A program made the position numbers and the translations under genes. Shown one piece after another: positions 1 to 6,540 of a DNA stretch of 32,059 nucleotides; position 1 is the stretch's first letter, and every line of letters starts with the position of its first letter. The stretch lies in the IMG/VR virus record IMGVR_UViG_3300027709_000045, positions 1 to 32,059 of that record. One strand, given 5' to 3'. The DNA is from a virus. The notes under the pieces were generated by a model. The model saw only the letters and a list, made by a program, of their open reading frames with translations. It was not told where the DNA came from and ran no database searches.

Positions 1-380
1 TGTTGTGCTGTCGTCCATTCTAAATTACTAGGATGAGAATTTGTATGACAATGATCAATATGATTTACTTGCCATACATTACGTAACATTTTCTTTACGC
101 TCTTAGGTGTACGTTTCCATTCTTTGTTAGTAATACCTGGAGGTATTGGTAAGTTAGGATTAAGTGTTTCGTGTACTGCTATGTGTTGTACAATACATTT
201 TTTAATGTTCTTCTTGGTGTAATAAAAATAACTATGTGGATAGGGTGACTTTCCACTTACAGCAAATGCCATCTTTTTCCATCGACCGAAACGATTGCTG
301 TAGATATCACCTGTTTTAGAATCTACACCATAGTCATTCCATTTTTCCTGATTGTAAATTAAGGGTGTTCTAATATCCAT
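1..380 (-). CDS. HNH homing endonuclease, N-terminal part (cut by window edge)
   Basis: An open frame runs on the minus strand from the ATG at 378-380 to the window edge, about 126 codons without a stop. GGAGG lies 6 nt before the ATG. The residues VNHIDHCHTNSHPSNLEW near the cut end are the classic first half of an HNH nuclease motif (NHIDH followed by NxxNLEW-type spacing). The N-terminal part, with a GDIYSNRFGRWKKM stretch, resembles the DNA-binding module that precedes HNH in phage homing endonucleases. Such enzymes nick or cut DNA to spread their own gene and are often free-standing in T4-like phages. The C-terminus lies outside the window, so integrity cannot be judged. Confidence 0.85.
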   Translation of the reverse strand, partial: MDIRTPLIYNQEKWNDYGVDSKTGDIYSNRFGRWKKMAFAVSGKSPYPHSYFYYTKKNIKKCIVQHIAVHETLNPNLPIPPGITNKEWKRTPKSVKKMLRNVWQVNHIDHCHTNSHPSNLEWTTAQ

Positions 381-476
381 TGTAACCTCCAAATTATTTA
401 ATAATAAGAGTACATAAGTTGATTGTAACTGGTTTTAAATAATAATGCAACTTGAAGTTATCCAAAGGAGGGTTCA

Positions 477-725
477 ATGCCTCTTACAAATGCTGAATGG
501 CGTAAGCTCAAGAAAGATGCGCCGAAAGTCCCCGACATCACGTGTCCTGCGATCGATGATGTGATTAAACGCTTAGATAAAATGATTGAAACTAATAAAG
601 TACTTACAGAATACCAACACGGTGTTTTATGTAGGCGCTTAGAAAAACTTCGTACTGCTAACGAATTGCTTCGCGATAGTGGTGTGTATTGGTATAATAT
701 TTCTAAAGATCACTTAAAAAAATAA
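477..725 (+). CDS. Small phage protein of unknown function (82 aa)
   Basis: An 82-residue, Lys-rich, probably helical protein (MPLTNAEWRKLKKDAPKVPD at the start). AAAGGAGGG stands 6 nt before the ATG, an almost ideal ribosome binding site, which makes the call secure although the product is not recognised. There are no membrane segments or cysteine motifs beyond two isolated Cys. It is transcribed away from the HNH gene and towards the membrane protein that follows 30 nt later. Confidence 0.75.
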   Translation: MPLTNAEWRKLKKDAPKVPDITCPAIDDVIKRLDKMIETNKVLTEYQHGVLCRRLEKLRTANELLRDSGVYWYNISKDHLKK

Positions 726-729
726 TTAA

Positions 730-737
730 CTAAATAT
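730..737 (+). promoter_or_regulatory. Possible late promoter box CTAAATAT
   Basis: CTAAATAT lies 19-26 nt before the ATG of the following membrane-protein gene. It matches the TAAATA-type box seen repeatedly in this window in front of genes. Here it is close to the start codon, so the call is weak. Confidence 0.35.
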
Positions 738-755
738 TAGCATTGAGTGGGAAAG

Positions 756-1349
756 ATGGTTTTTGGGCATATATCAACTGTTGCGTTTCTAATACTTGGT
801 TTTGCGTTTGTTAGAATAATGACAAGCATGACTAGTTTAATAGCAATTAACAAATCAGACAGCAATGAAAAGGTCACGTTTTATTGGCCTCATACAACAT
901 TCTGCTTTATAACAGTCTTCACTATGATACTGTTTTGGTGGACTGCAACACCCCTCCAAGATGTAACGTTTTTTCCAGACAGCGATTGGAACTTATTTAC
1001 ATACATACTATTCCTTGCAGTACCAATGCTTATGTTCGTTATAAGCGAAGTTGCTATACCATATGACCACGACAAGAAAAGCGTAAACCTAAAAGAATAT
1101 TATTACAAATACCACCAAGTAATTCTAGGACTTGCTTGGGTACTTCAGCTATTCTTAATAGCTAACTTCTTTGTGTTTTATAATCAAGGTGATATAATAA
1201 GTGCTAAAGTAATTGGGCGAGTTATTATGTTGTTAATAATGCTACCTATGGTGTTAAGTGCTAATGAACGCATACATAAAATAGGTATGAGTATATTCTT
1301 TTTAGGCTTTGTTTATACTATTATAAAATACCATATCATATTAGCATAA
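756..1349 (+). CDS. Polytopic membrane protein of unknown function (about 197 aa)
   Basis: The protein has about five to six hydrophobic segments (for example ISTVAFLILGFAFVRIM near the N-terminus and VIGRVIMLLIMLPMVL near the C-terminus), separated by short polar loops, so it is an integral inner-membrane protein. No family is recognised. The frame is open from a GTG at 747, but the ATG at 756 follows a purine-rich GGGAAAG and is preferred. The gene ends just before the bidirectional hairpin at 1353-1374, which may also serve as its terminator. Confidence 0.72.
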   Translation: MVFGHISTVAFLILGFAFVRIMTSMTSLIAINKSDSNEKVTFYWPHTTFCFITVFTMILFWWTATPLQDVTFFPDSDWNLFTYILFLAVPMLMFVISEVAIPYDHDKKSVNLKEYYYKYHQVILGLAWVLQLFLIANFFVFYNQGDIISAKVIGRVIMLLIMLPMVLSANERIHKIGMSIFFLGFVYTIIKYHIILA

Positions 1350-1352
1350 AAA

Positions 1353-1712
<360 letters not shown>

Positions 1713-1718
1713 TTGTTA

Positions 1719-1747
1719 TTTATAACATACTATAATAGAAAGGTCAA
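1719..1747 (-). promoter_or_regulatory. Sigma70-type promoter of the tmRNA
   Basis: On the minus strand TTGACC (1742-1747) and TATAAA (1719-1724) are separated by exactly 17 nt. Start of transcription is expected near 1712, at the beginning of the acceptor piece. Confidence 0.8.
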
Positions 1748-1754
1748 GTGCTGA

Positions 1755-1910
1755 TTAGAAAGGTACACCGTAAACGGCAAGATAAATTATGCCAGCCAAA
1801 AGAGTAATGTCAGCTATTATACTCCAAAGTATATAAGCCTTAAACATCCAAGGCACTAATGGTTTCACTTTACCTAATTTTTCCTTGCACCATACTCGCA
1901 GGCTCTTCAT
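1755..1910 (-). CDS. Small single-span membrane protein (51 aa)
   Basis: A 51-codon frame starting MKSLRVWCKEKLGKVKPLVP, basic and amphipathic, is followed by a long hydrophobic stretch (WSIIADITLLAGIIYLAVYG) and a short tail. GGAGG lies 7 nt before the ATG at 1908-1910. The start overlaps the end of a 23-codon frame in another register, suggesting translational coupling. Function is unknown. A positively charged N-terminus followed by one membrane span is typical of small phage envelope-acting proteins. Confidence 0.6.
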   Translation of the reverse strand: MKSLRVWCKEKLGKVKPLVPWMFKAYILWSIIADITLLAGIIYLAVYGVPF

Positions 1911-1941
1911 CTTGAGCCTCCAACATAAATTCAATAATCAT
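1870..1941 (-). CDS. Tiny overlapping ORF (23 aa), possible leader peptide
   Basis: ATG at 1939-1941 is preceded at proper distance by AGGAG and encodes 23 residues, MIIEFMLEAQDEEPASMVQG followed by KIR. It overlaps the first 41 nt of the 51-residue membrane ORF in a different frame and contains that ORF's ribosome binding site. It may be a real micro-protein or simply a coupling device. Evidence is the ribosome binding site, the upstream late-promoter box and the layout only. Confidence 0.4.
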   Translation of the reverse strand: MIIEFMLEAQDEEPASMVQGKIR

Positions 1942-1974
1942 ATCAAATCTCCTATAGCTGTCTAATTTCACCTG

Positions 1975-1982
1975 TATTTATG
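1975..1982 (-). promoter_or_regulatory. Late promoter box CATAAATA
   Basis: On the minus strand CATAAATA stands 33 nt before the start of the 23-codon frame, matching the T4-type late consensus TATAAATA at seven of eight positions. Confidence 0.55.
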
Positions 1983-2016
1983 TGTATGTGGATAACTATA
2001 CATTAAAAAGGACTCA

Positions 2017-2397
2017 ATGTCAAGTGAATTAGATACGTTAGTGAAACAGTTAGGCAACTTAAATGTTGTTGAAGCGGGCGAACTGGCTAAGAAATTAGAA
2101 AAGGCATGGGGGCTAGATTTGGATGCTTTAATGAGTCAACCGGCTCAAGTACAAGCACCAGTTGTAGAAGAAAAAGATACAGCAACGGTAATGTTAACAG
2201 GATATGCCGCTGATAAGAAAATTGCTGTTCTTAAAAAGGTCAGAGAGTTTATGGACCTTGGATTACTAGAAGCCAAAAACTTTGTTGAAGGTTGTGTAGA
2301 CGGACCAAAAGCTGTACTAGAAGAAGTAGACAAAGATAAAGCTGAAGCGTGTAAAACTGCTTTAGTTGAAGCTGGCGGAACAGTTCAAATGAAATAA
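2017..2397 (+). CDS. rplL: Ribosomal protein bL12 (L7/L12) encoded by the phage
   Basis: The 126 residues follow the bL12 plan. An N-terminal helical dimerisation segment (MSSELDTLVKQLGNLNVVEA, about 1-32) is followed by a flexible Ala/Pro/Gln hinge (about 38-52) and a C-terminal domain from about 54. That domain contains DKKIAVLKKVREFMDLGLLE, AKNFVEG and ALVEAGGTVQMK, matching the factor-binding helices and final strand of bacterial L7/L12. bL12 forms the ribosomal stalk that recruits EF-Tu, EF-G and IF2. A phage copy could replace the host subunit, which is exchangeable on assembled ribosomes. Phage bL12 genes are known from surveys of viral genomes (from memory). Two small genes follow on the same strand. 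Confidence 0.92.
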   Translation: MSSELDTLVKQLGNLNVVEAGELAKKLEKAWGLDLDALMSQPAQVQAPVVEEKDTATVMLTGYAADKKIAVLKKVREFMDLGLLEAKNFVEGCVDGPKAVLEEVDKDKAEACKTALVEAGGTVQMK

Positions 2398-2405
2398 GGA
2401 GATTT

Positions 2406-2603
2406 ATGTTTGAAGATTTAAGAAAAATGGTTAAAGATGTTGCTAAAAAGGCAACTACTACAACTGTTGATAAAGCAAGTGAATTAGGTAGTGGAACAAA
2501 GGACATGGCTAAACAAGCCTCTGATGCGACACTAGGTGTAGCCAAAAAGGCTACTGATAAAACACTTGAAGTTGCAAGTAAGTTTACTTCTATATTCAAG
2601 TAA
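2406..2603 (+). CDS. Small amphipathic-helix protein (65 aa), LEA/apolipoprotein-like
   Basis: The 65 residues form nearly continuous amphipathic helix built from Lys/Ala/Thr/Asp-rich repeats (KDVAKKATTTTVDKASELG, KDMAKQASDATLGVAKKATD), with no Cys and few aromatics. The pattern resembles LEA-type or apolipoprotein-like helices that bind membranes or stay disordered until bound. It starts 8 nt after rplL with AAGGAG before the ATG, so the two are probably co-translated. Function is unknown. Confidence 0.7.
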   Translation: MFEDLRKMVKDVAKKATTTTVDKASELGSGTKDMAKQASDATLGVAKKATDKTLEVASKFTSIFK

Positions 2604-2620
2604 ATTAAAAAGAGGGCAAA

Positions 2621-2809
2621 ATGGCAGGGATTAAAAAACGAGGGTTCGTTTCAGAAAATAATAAACGCTACTACCAAGGGCATGAAATCAAACCAACAAT
2701 GTTCGTAAACACTAATGGTAAGAAATTACTATGCGGGTCAGCCAACGACGAATTGATCCTTGATTCAGAAGGAAGACCAATTCCATTTCGTAGTATCAAT
2801 TGCGATTAA
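2621..2809 (+). CDS. Conserved small marine-phage protein (62 aa)
   Basis: A 62-residue protein starting MAGIKKRGFVSENNKRYYQG and ending with a short segment containing SEGRPIPFR. AGAGGG precedes the ATG. It appears to be a compact beta-rich fold; I recall similar short proteins in T4-like cyanophages without an assigned role. It is the last gene of the rplL group and ends exactly where the convergent cold-shock gene ends. Confidence 0.7.
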   Translation: MAGIKKRGFVSENNKRYYQGHEIKPTMFVNTNGKKLLCGSANDELILDSEGRPIPFRSINCD

Positions 2810-3034
2810 TTATCTGTTGAAGCTGTCAGGTTGGGTGACATTTCCAGCAATCTCACGTCCACGATTATCTACTAGTTCAAATTCTAATAGCATTTTATCG
2901 CGGATGTTTGTAATGTGAGCTTGTTCGAATGCCGATATGTGGATAAAAACATCTTTGCCGCCGTCTTCTGGAGTTATAAATCCATAGCCCTTTTTAGCGT
3001 CAAACCATTTTAGTGTTCCTGTGATTTTACTCAT
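2810..3034 (-). CDS. Cold-shock domain protein (CspA family), copy 1
   Basis: A single cold-shock domain of 74 residues: TLKWFDAKKGYGFITPEDG (RNP1, KGYGFI) and DVFIHISAF (RNP2-like, VFIHI), followed by a divergent second half. Csp proteins bind single-stranded RNA or DNA and melt RNA structure, which can favour translation. The C-terminal half (DKMLLEFELVDNRGREIAGN) differs strongly from the neighbouring copy, so these are old paralogues or separate acquisitions. The gene is preceded by a GATAAATA late-type box. Confidence 0.93.
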   Translation of the reverse strand: MSKITGTLKWFDAKKGYGFITPEDGGKDVFIHISAFEQAHITNIRDKMLLEFELVDNRGREIAGNVTQPDSFNR

Positions 3035-3076
3035 ATGTATTTTGTTTCCTTGTTAGTAAAATGATTTTACTACAAA

Positions 3077-3084
3077 TATTTATC
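3077..3084 (-). promoter_or_regulatory. Late promoter box GATAAATA
   Basis: On the minus strand GATAAATA stands 42 nt before the start of the first cold-shock gene. Confidence 0.5.
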
Positions 3085-3107
3085 AGTATAATGAGTTTTT
3101 AAGTGAT

Positions 3108-3311
3108 TTAAACCGACGTTAAATTTACTGCTGTAAGTCCTTTAGGACCTTCTTGAGTTTCAAATGTTATTGCTTGACCTTCAACTAGGTCATTCATACC
3201 TGCATCTCTTACTGCTGATGAATGTACAAAAATATCTTTACTTCCATCTTCTGGTGTAATGAATCCGTAACCTTTTACGCCATTAAACCATTTTACTTTT
3301 CCGTTACTCAT
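3108..3311 (-). CDS. Cold-shock domain protein (CspA family), copy 2
   Basis: A 67-residue canonical Csp: GKVKWFNGVKGYGFITPEDG carries RNP1 and DIFVHSSAV carries RNP2, ending GPKGLTAVNLTSV as bacterial Csps usually do (GPQAxNV-like). It is the more typical of the two copies and probably acts as an RNA chaperone. It lies 73 nt upstream of copy 1 on the same strand and has its own CTAAATA box. Confidence 0.95.
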   Translation of the reverse strand: MSNGKVKWFNGVKGYGFITPEDGSKDIFVHSSAVRDAGMNDLVEGQAITFETQEGPKGLTAVNLTSV

Positions 3312-3404
3312 AGTCTTTCTTTGTTTCCTTTTGTTTCATTTTAAATTGCTACTAAGAAACATAGCACAATTCAATATTGTACTATGTTCATTAAGTAGTC
3401 TGTT

Positions 3405-3411
3405 TATTTAG
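3405..3411 (-). promoter_or_regulatory. Late promoter box CTAAATA
   Basis: CTAAATA on the minus strand stands just after the stop of the histone-like gene and 94 nt before the second cold-shock gene. Confidence 0.45.
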
Positions 3412-3412
3412 T

Positions 3413-3589
3413 TTATAGAGAGTTTTTTCGATCTTGGATTTCTTTTCGTCTAGCTTTTGATAACTTGCCTAGATTCCCTAATGCCTTACGAGCCCTCGCC
3501 GCCGCCGCTTTTACGTTTTTAGTTTCAAACGATTCAGACTCTTTTAAGTAAGCGTCATACGCCGCAACTATTTCATCATGATTTGACAT
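3413..3589 (-). CDS. Small basic histone H1-like protein (58 aa)
   Basis: The 58-residue frame starts MSNHDEIVAAYDAYLKESES and continues with a Lys/Arg/Ala-rich half (NVKAAAARARKALGNLGKLS, then KARRKEIQDRK). An acidic N-terminal helix followed by a basic AARARKAL segment is what I recall for the short histone-like proteins of T4-like cyanophages, which resemble chlamydial Hc1 and bacterial H1-type proteins. It may bind DNA in the infected cell or in the capsid. AGGAG stands before the ATG at 3587-3589. Confidence 0.75.
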   Translation of the reverse strand: MSNHDEIVAAYDAYLKESESFETKNVKAAAARARKALGNLGKLSKARRKEIQDRKNSL

Positions 3590-3680
3590 AATTTTATTTC
3601 TCCTAATATTAGTATGTACTATAATTTATAACTTATAACTATTGGTTATAATAAAAGTGGCTTTAAAGTATCTAAAATAG

Positions 3681-4826
3681 CTATGTAATCTTTTTTGGAC
3701 GGTAAACTTTGATTAAATTGGTATTATGTCTGGTACCATTGTAGTAATAAGCACCTTTTCCACCTTCTTTCCCATTAGGATTCATAGGACTTTTGGCTGA
3801 TCCTTTCCATGAATGGGTAACTGCTCCGCCTGATGGATTATTATCGTTTCGTGCTTTGTCACTTTGGTTTCCACCAACAAATGACATACGCCCGCCTTCG
3901 TTTGTGTATATAAAGTTCACGTGTGAAAACTTCCACAAGGCAATATCACCACACTTTGCGTCTTCGAATGAAACTTCAACTGCTTCATATTTTGCTGTCT
4001 TATCTCTTATATCAAATGCTCTAGCACTTTGAAGATACTTGTAACCAGCTTTCTTTAAAACATGATTAACAAATCCCATACACCAAGGTGTTTGGTCAGT
4101 TTCCCAAACCTTGCTACCTCTAAATCCTATATCATCCCATATATTTAAAATTTTAGGGTTACTTGGTTTCTCGTATGCTCCATTGGGATATGTACCAATG
4201 TATTTTCCCTTCATACCTGTTTCATCCCATAAGTCTTGTGATGACTCTAAAAGGTATTGGTCTAGTACACCATCAAATGGGTGACATATATCTTCGTGTG
4301 TTTTAGCTTCTGGTTGTTCTAGAGCCGCACCTTCAATTGGTGGCTCTTCTTCTAAAATTTCATCTGGTGTAGGAATGAACTCTACTTCTACTTGTTCTTC
4401 TACATCTACTTCTGCCGGAGGCGGAAGTTGTGGTGGATAATCTGCAGGATCATATGGTTCGGCAATATATACTTTCAGCCTTGTTTCCATCTTTTCTATT
4501 GTAACTGGAGGAATAAACACCGTTGGTGCACCGTTTGGATCACCTGTGAATACGTTAGGAGATCCTTGATCTGTATCTGGATTACAATGTGGTGGAATAG
4601 GGCATAAGGCATCTGGTGCCGCAGTATCATTTGTATGATTTACTGAAAGAATATTATCAGCAAACACTTGATTTGAATGTGCCGCTAGTGCGCCTCCGCC
4701 GTGTGTATTAGGATCGCCGTCAACTGATACTAGCAAATTATTAGCATAAACATCTACATTGCCAGCGACAGTAGTTGCCGCCCCACAGACACGAGCATCT
4801 GTATCTCGATGTACTGGTATTGTCAT
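3681..4826 (-). CDS. PAAR-like spike fused to a cysteine peptidase-type cell-wall hydrolase (381 aa)
   Basis: Residues 1-100 look like a PAAR/spike-tip domain, with short beta strands rich in Gly, His and Cys (VHRDTDARVCGAATT; PNTHGGGALAAHSNQVFAD; CPIPPHCNPDTD). Residues 125-178 are a Pro/Glu-rich linker. From about 180 a C-terminal amidase or NlpC/P60/CHAP-like domain follows, with likely catalytic Cys249 (TPWCMGFVNHVLKKAGY), His302 (FSHVNFIY) and Asn320 (VGGNQSD). In T4 the spike protein gp5 carries a lysozyme; this fused protein would combine the membrane-piercing tip with a peptidoglycan-cutting enzyme. It therefore probably belongs to the baseplate hub. An AATAAATA late box lies directly upstream. 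Confidence 0.85.
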   Translation of the reverse strand: MTIPVHRDTDARVCGAATTVAGNVDVYANNLLVSVDGDPNTHGGGALAAHSNQVFADNILSVNHTNDTAAPDALCPIPPHCNPDTDQGSPNVFTGDPNGAPTVFIPPVTIEKMETRLKVYIAEPYDPADYPPQLPPPAEVDVEEQVEVEFIPTPDEILEEEPPIEGAALEQPEAKTHEDICHPFDGVLDQYLLESSQDLWDETGMKGKYIGTYPNGAYEKPSNPKILNIWDDIGFRGSKVWETDQTPWCMGFVNHVLKKAGYKYLQSARAFDIRDKTAKYEAVEVSFEDAKCGDIALWKFSHVNFIYTNEGGRMSFVGGNQSDKARNDNNPSGGAVTHSWKGSAKSPMNPNGKEGGKGAYYYNGTRHNTNLIKVYRPKKIT

Positions 4827-4831
4827 ACTAG

Positions 4832-4839
4832 TATTTATT
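4832..4839 (-). promoter_or_regulatory. Late promoter box AATAAATA
   Basis: On the minus strand AATAAATA ends only 5 nt before the ATG of the spike/peptidase gene and overlaps the end of the upstream Sm-like gene. If used, the transcript would be almost leaderless. Confidence 0.5.
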
Positions 4840-5150
4840 TAAACTATAAGTGATGGTTTTTTGGGTAATTGTATTGCTGATGTTTGCTTGGTATAAGCGT
4901 CTGCAAATTCTGGTCTAGTTTGAACAATTAATGTTATAGCTTCGTGTTTAATAACAAAAGAACTATTAATATCAGCAGTAAATAAGAATTGCTGTAGTCC
5001 TATACCTTTATCACTAGCAACCAAAGTTAACGGAGTGCTAACTTTAATAGCTTTGTCATCATCTGCTTCAACTCTACCTACTAGCTCTTCGCCAGATTTT
5101 AGTTTAATTGTAACAATGTCGTTTATTTTGTAAGGGTTTTCAATTAACAT
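4839..5150 (-). CDS. Sm/Hfq-fold-like small phage protein (103 aa)
   Basis: Residues 8-50 (INDIVTIKLKSGEELVGRVE, then KAIKVSTPLTLV) have the shape of the Sm1 motif of LSm/Hfq proteins: a strand, then SGEELVGRV, then a following strand. The rest (FVIKHEAITLIVQTRPEFAD) could supply the later strands. Similar proteins occur in T4-like marine phages as conserved unknowns. It might bind RNA like Hfq, or the fold may serve in the virion; the sequence does not decide. Its start overlaps the glutaredoxin stop (TAATG), so it is co-translated with the nucleotide-metabolism genes. Confidence 0.65.
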   Translation of the reverse strand: MLIENPYKINDIVTIKLKSGEELVGRVEADDDKAIKVSTPLTLVASDKGIGLQQFLFTADINSSFVIKHEAITLIVQTRPEFADAYTKQTSAIQLPKKPSLIV

Positions 5151-5416
5151 TATGTATCGTGTCGTCCTAGTTCACAGTTTTCAAAGTATTGTTGGAGTTC
5201 TGTAAAGCCTCCTATATACTTACCGTGTAAGATTATTTGTGGTGCAGATTTCGGTTGCGCCATACCATTTAGTTCAAACTCTTCAAATAGTTTTGCTACT
5301 GTTATATCTTTTCCAATTACTACTTCTTTATATTTAATTTGGGTTTTATCTAATAATGCTTTTGCTTTAGTACAATAAGGACAATGTGGTTTACTGTAAA
5401 TTACTGATTGTGTCAT
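5150..5416 (-). CDS. Glutaredoxin (CPYC type, 88 aa)
   Basis: The typical glutaredoxin start SVIYSKPHCPYCTKAKALLD has the dithiol active site Cys12-Pro-Tyr-Cys15, followed by QPKSAPQIILHGKYIGGF, which includes the cis-Pro and the GG glutathione-binding turn. It would supply electrons to ribonucleotide reductase; T4 uses NrdC in the same way. It overlaps the end of nrdB by 4 nt (ATGA), so it is translationally coupled to the enzyme it serves. Confidence 0.95.
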   Translation of the reverse strand: MTQSVIYSKPHCPYCTKAKALLDKTQIKYKEVVIGKDITVAKLFEEFELNGMAQPKSAPQIILHGKYIGGFTELQQYFENCELGRHDT

Positions 5417-6519
5417 AGTTTAAATCCTTTTAATGCATCTTCAGAAACATCATGTTTGATACCGCCAACGATATACGATTCAACTTCAGTTTCTTGTGGT
5501 GCTACTTGCATTCCTGAGCTTGATAACCAATGTTGTGTCCATGGTAATGGATTTGTATTTAATGGTCGATCGTATATTGCGTCATACCCTAATGCTTTTA
5601 ATCTTCTATTAGCAATATATTCAACGTAAGCGTGTAATAAGTTTTCGTTTAGTCCAATGATAGATCCATCTTTAAATAGATAGTTAGTCCAAGTCTTTTC
5701 TTCTTCTACACAACTTTTCCACATTTCATAAACTTCGGCTTCACATTCTTTAGCAATCTTTTTCATTTCAGGATCATCGTCGCCCTTCATCCAATGTTTA
5801 AGGACATGACTTGTAAGATTTAAATGTGTTGCTTCGTCTCTAGCAATTAACGAAATAATTTTAGCAGAGCCTTCCATCATTTTTAATTCACCAAACGCAA
5901 ACGTACAAGCAAAAGATACATAAAAACGTAAGCCTTCTAAGATATTAACATTCATCATTGCAAGAAACATTTTCTTTTTAACTTCACGCATTGTACCTTT
6001 TTTATTATGAAAAAATTTGTCAGCAACTGTAGTAAAATTATCATAATGTTTAGTAACAGAAACAGCTCGTTTTAAAATTTCCTTGTCATCTAAAATTTTA
6101 TCTAACACTTCTGATGGATTTGCATAAACATTTTTCATAATGTGTGTATAAGAACGTGAATGGATTGTTTCAAAAAAGTCCCAAGTAACAATACAACCTT
6201 CAAGTTCAGGTAATGATACATAAGGTAAGAAAGCTAACGCTGGTCCTCTACCTTGTACGCTATCCAATAGTGTTTGGTATTTTAGATTAGCAGTAAAGAT
6301 ATGCTTTTGTTCAGGTCTAAAATTTGCATAGTCTGAACGATCTTTTTGTAAACTTACTTCTTCCGGTCGCCAAAAGTATCCAAGCATTGTTTGATTAAGT
6401 TTATCAAACTCTGGAAATCTAAATACATCATATCTTTGTGTGTTTTGGTCTTTTCCAAAAAACATATTTTGTTTTGTGAAATCAACTTTCTCTCTATTAA
6501 AAACTGTTTTTATTGTCAT
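5413..6519 (-). CDS. nrdB: Ribonucleotide reductase class I, beta subunit
   Basis: A 368-residue class Ia beta subunit, normal length. FFETIHSRSYTHIMKN carries metal ligands Glu117 and His120 and the radical Tyr124, corresponding to E115/H118/Y122 of the E. coli enzyme; ARDEATHLNLTSH supplies the second set of ligands. It houses the di-metal tyrosyl radical that activates NrdA for making deoxynucleotides for phage DNA. The gene lies between nrdA (21 nt upstream) and the overlapping glutaredoxin. No intron or intein is seen. Confidence 0.98.
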   Translation of the reverse strand: MTIKTVFNREKVDFTKQNMFFGKDQNTQRYDVFRFPEFDKLNQTMLGYFWRPEEVSLQKDRSDYANFRPEQKHIFTANLKYQTLLDSVQGRGPALAFLPYVSLPELEGCIVTWDFFETIHSRSYTHIMKNVYANPSEVLDKILDDKEILKRAVSVTKHYDNFTTVADKFFHNKKGTMREVKKKMFLAMMNVNILEGLRFYVSFACTFAFGELKMMEGSAKIISLIARDEATHLNLTSHVLKHWMKGDDDPEMKKIAKECEAEVYEMWKSCVEEEKTWTNYLFKDGSIIGLNENLLHAYVEYIANRRLKALGYDAIYDRPLNTNPLPWTQHWLSSSGMQVAPQETEVESYIVGGIKHDVSEDALKGFKL

Positions 6520-6540
6520 TTCATATTGCTCTACATTATT

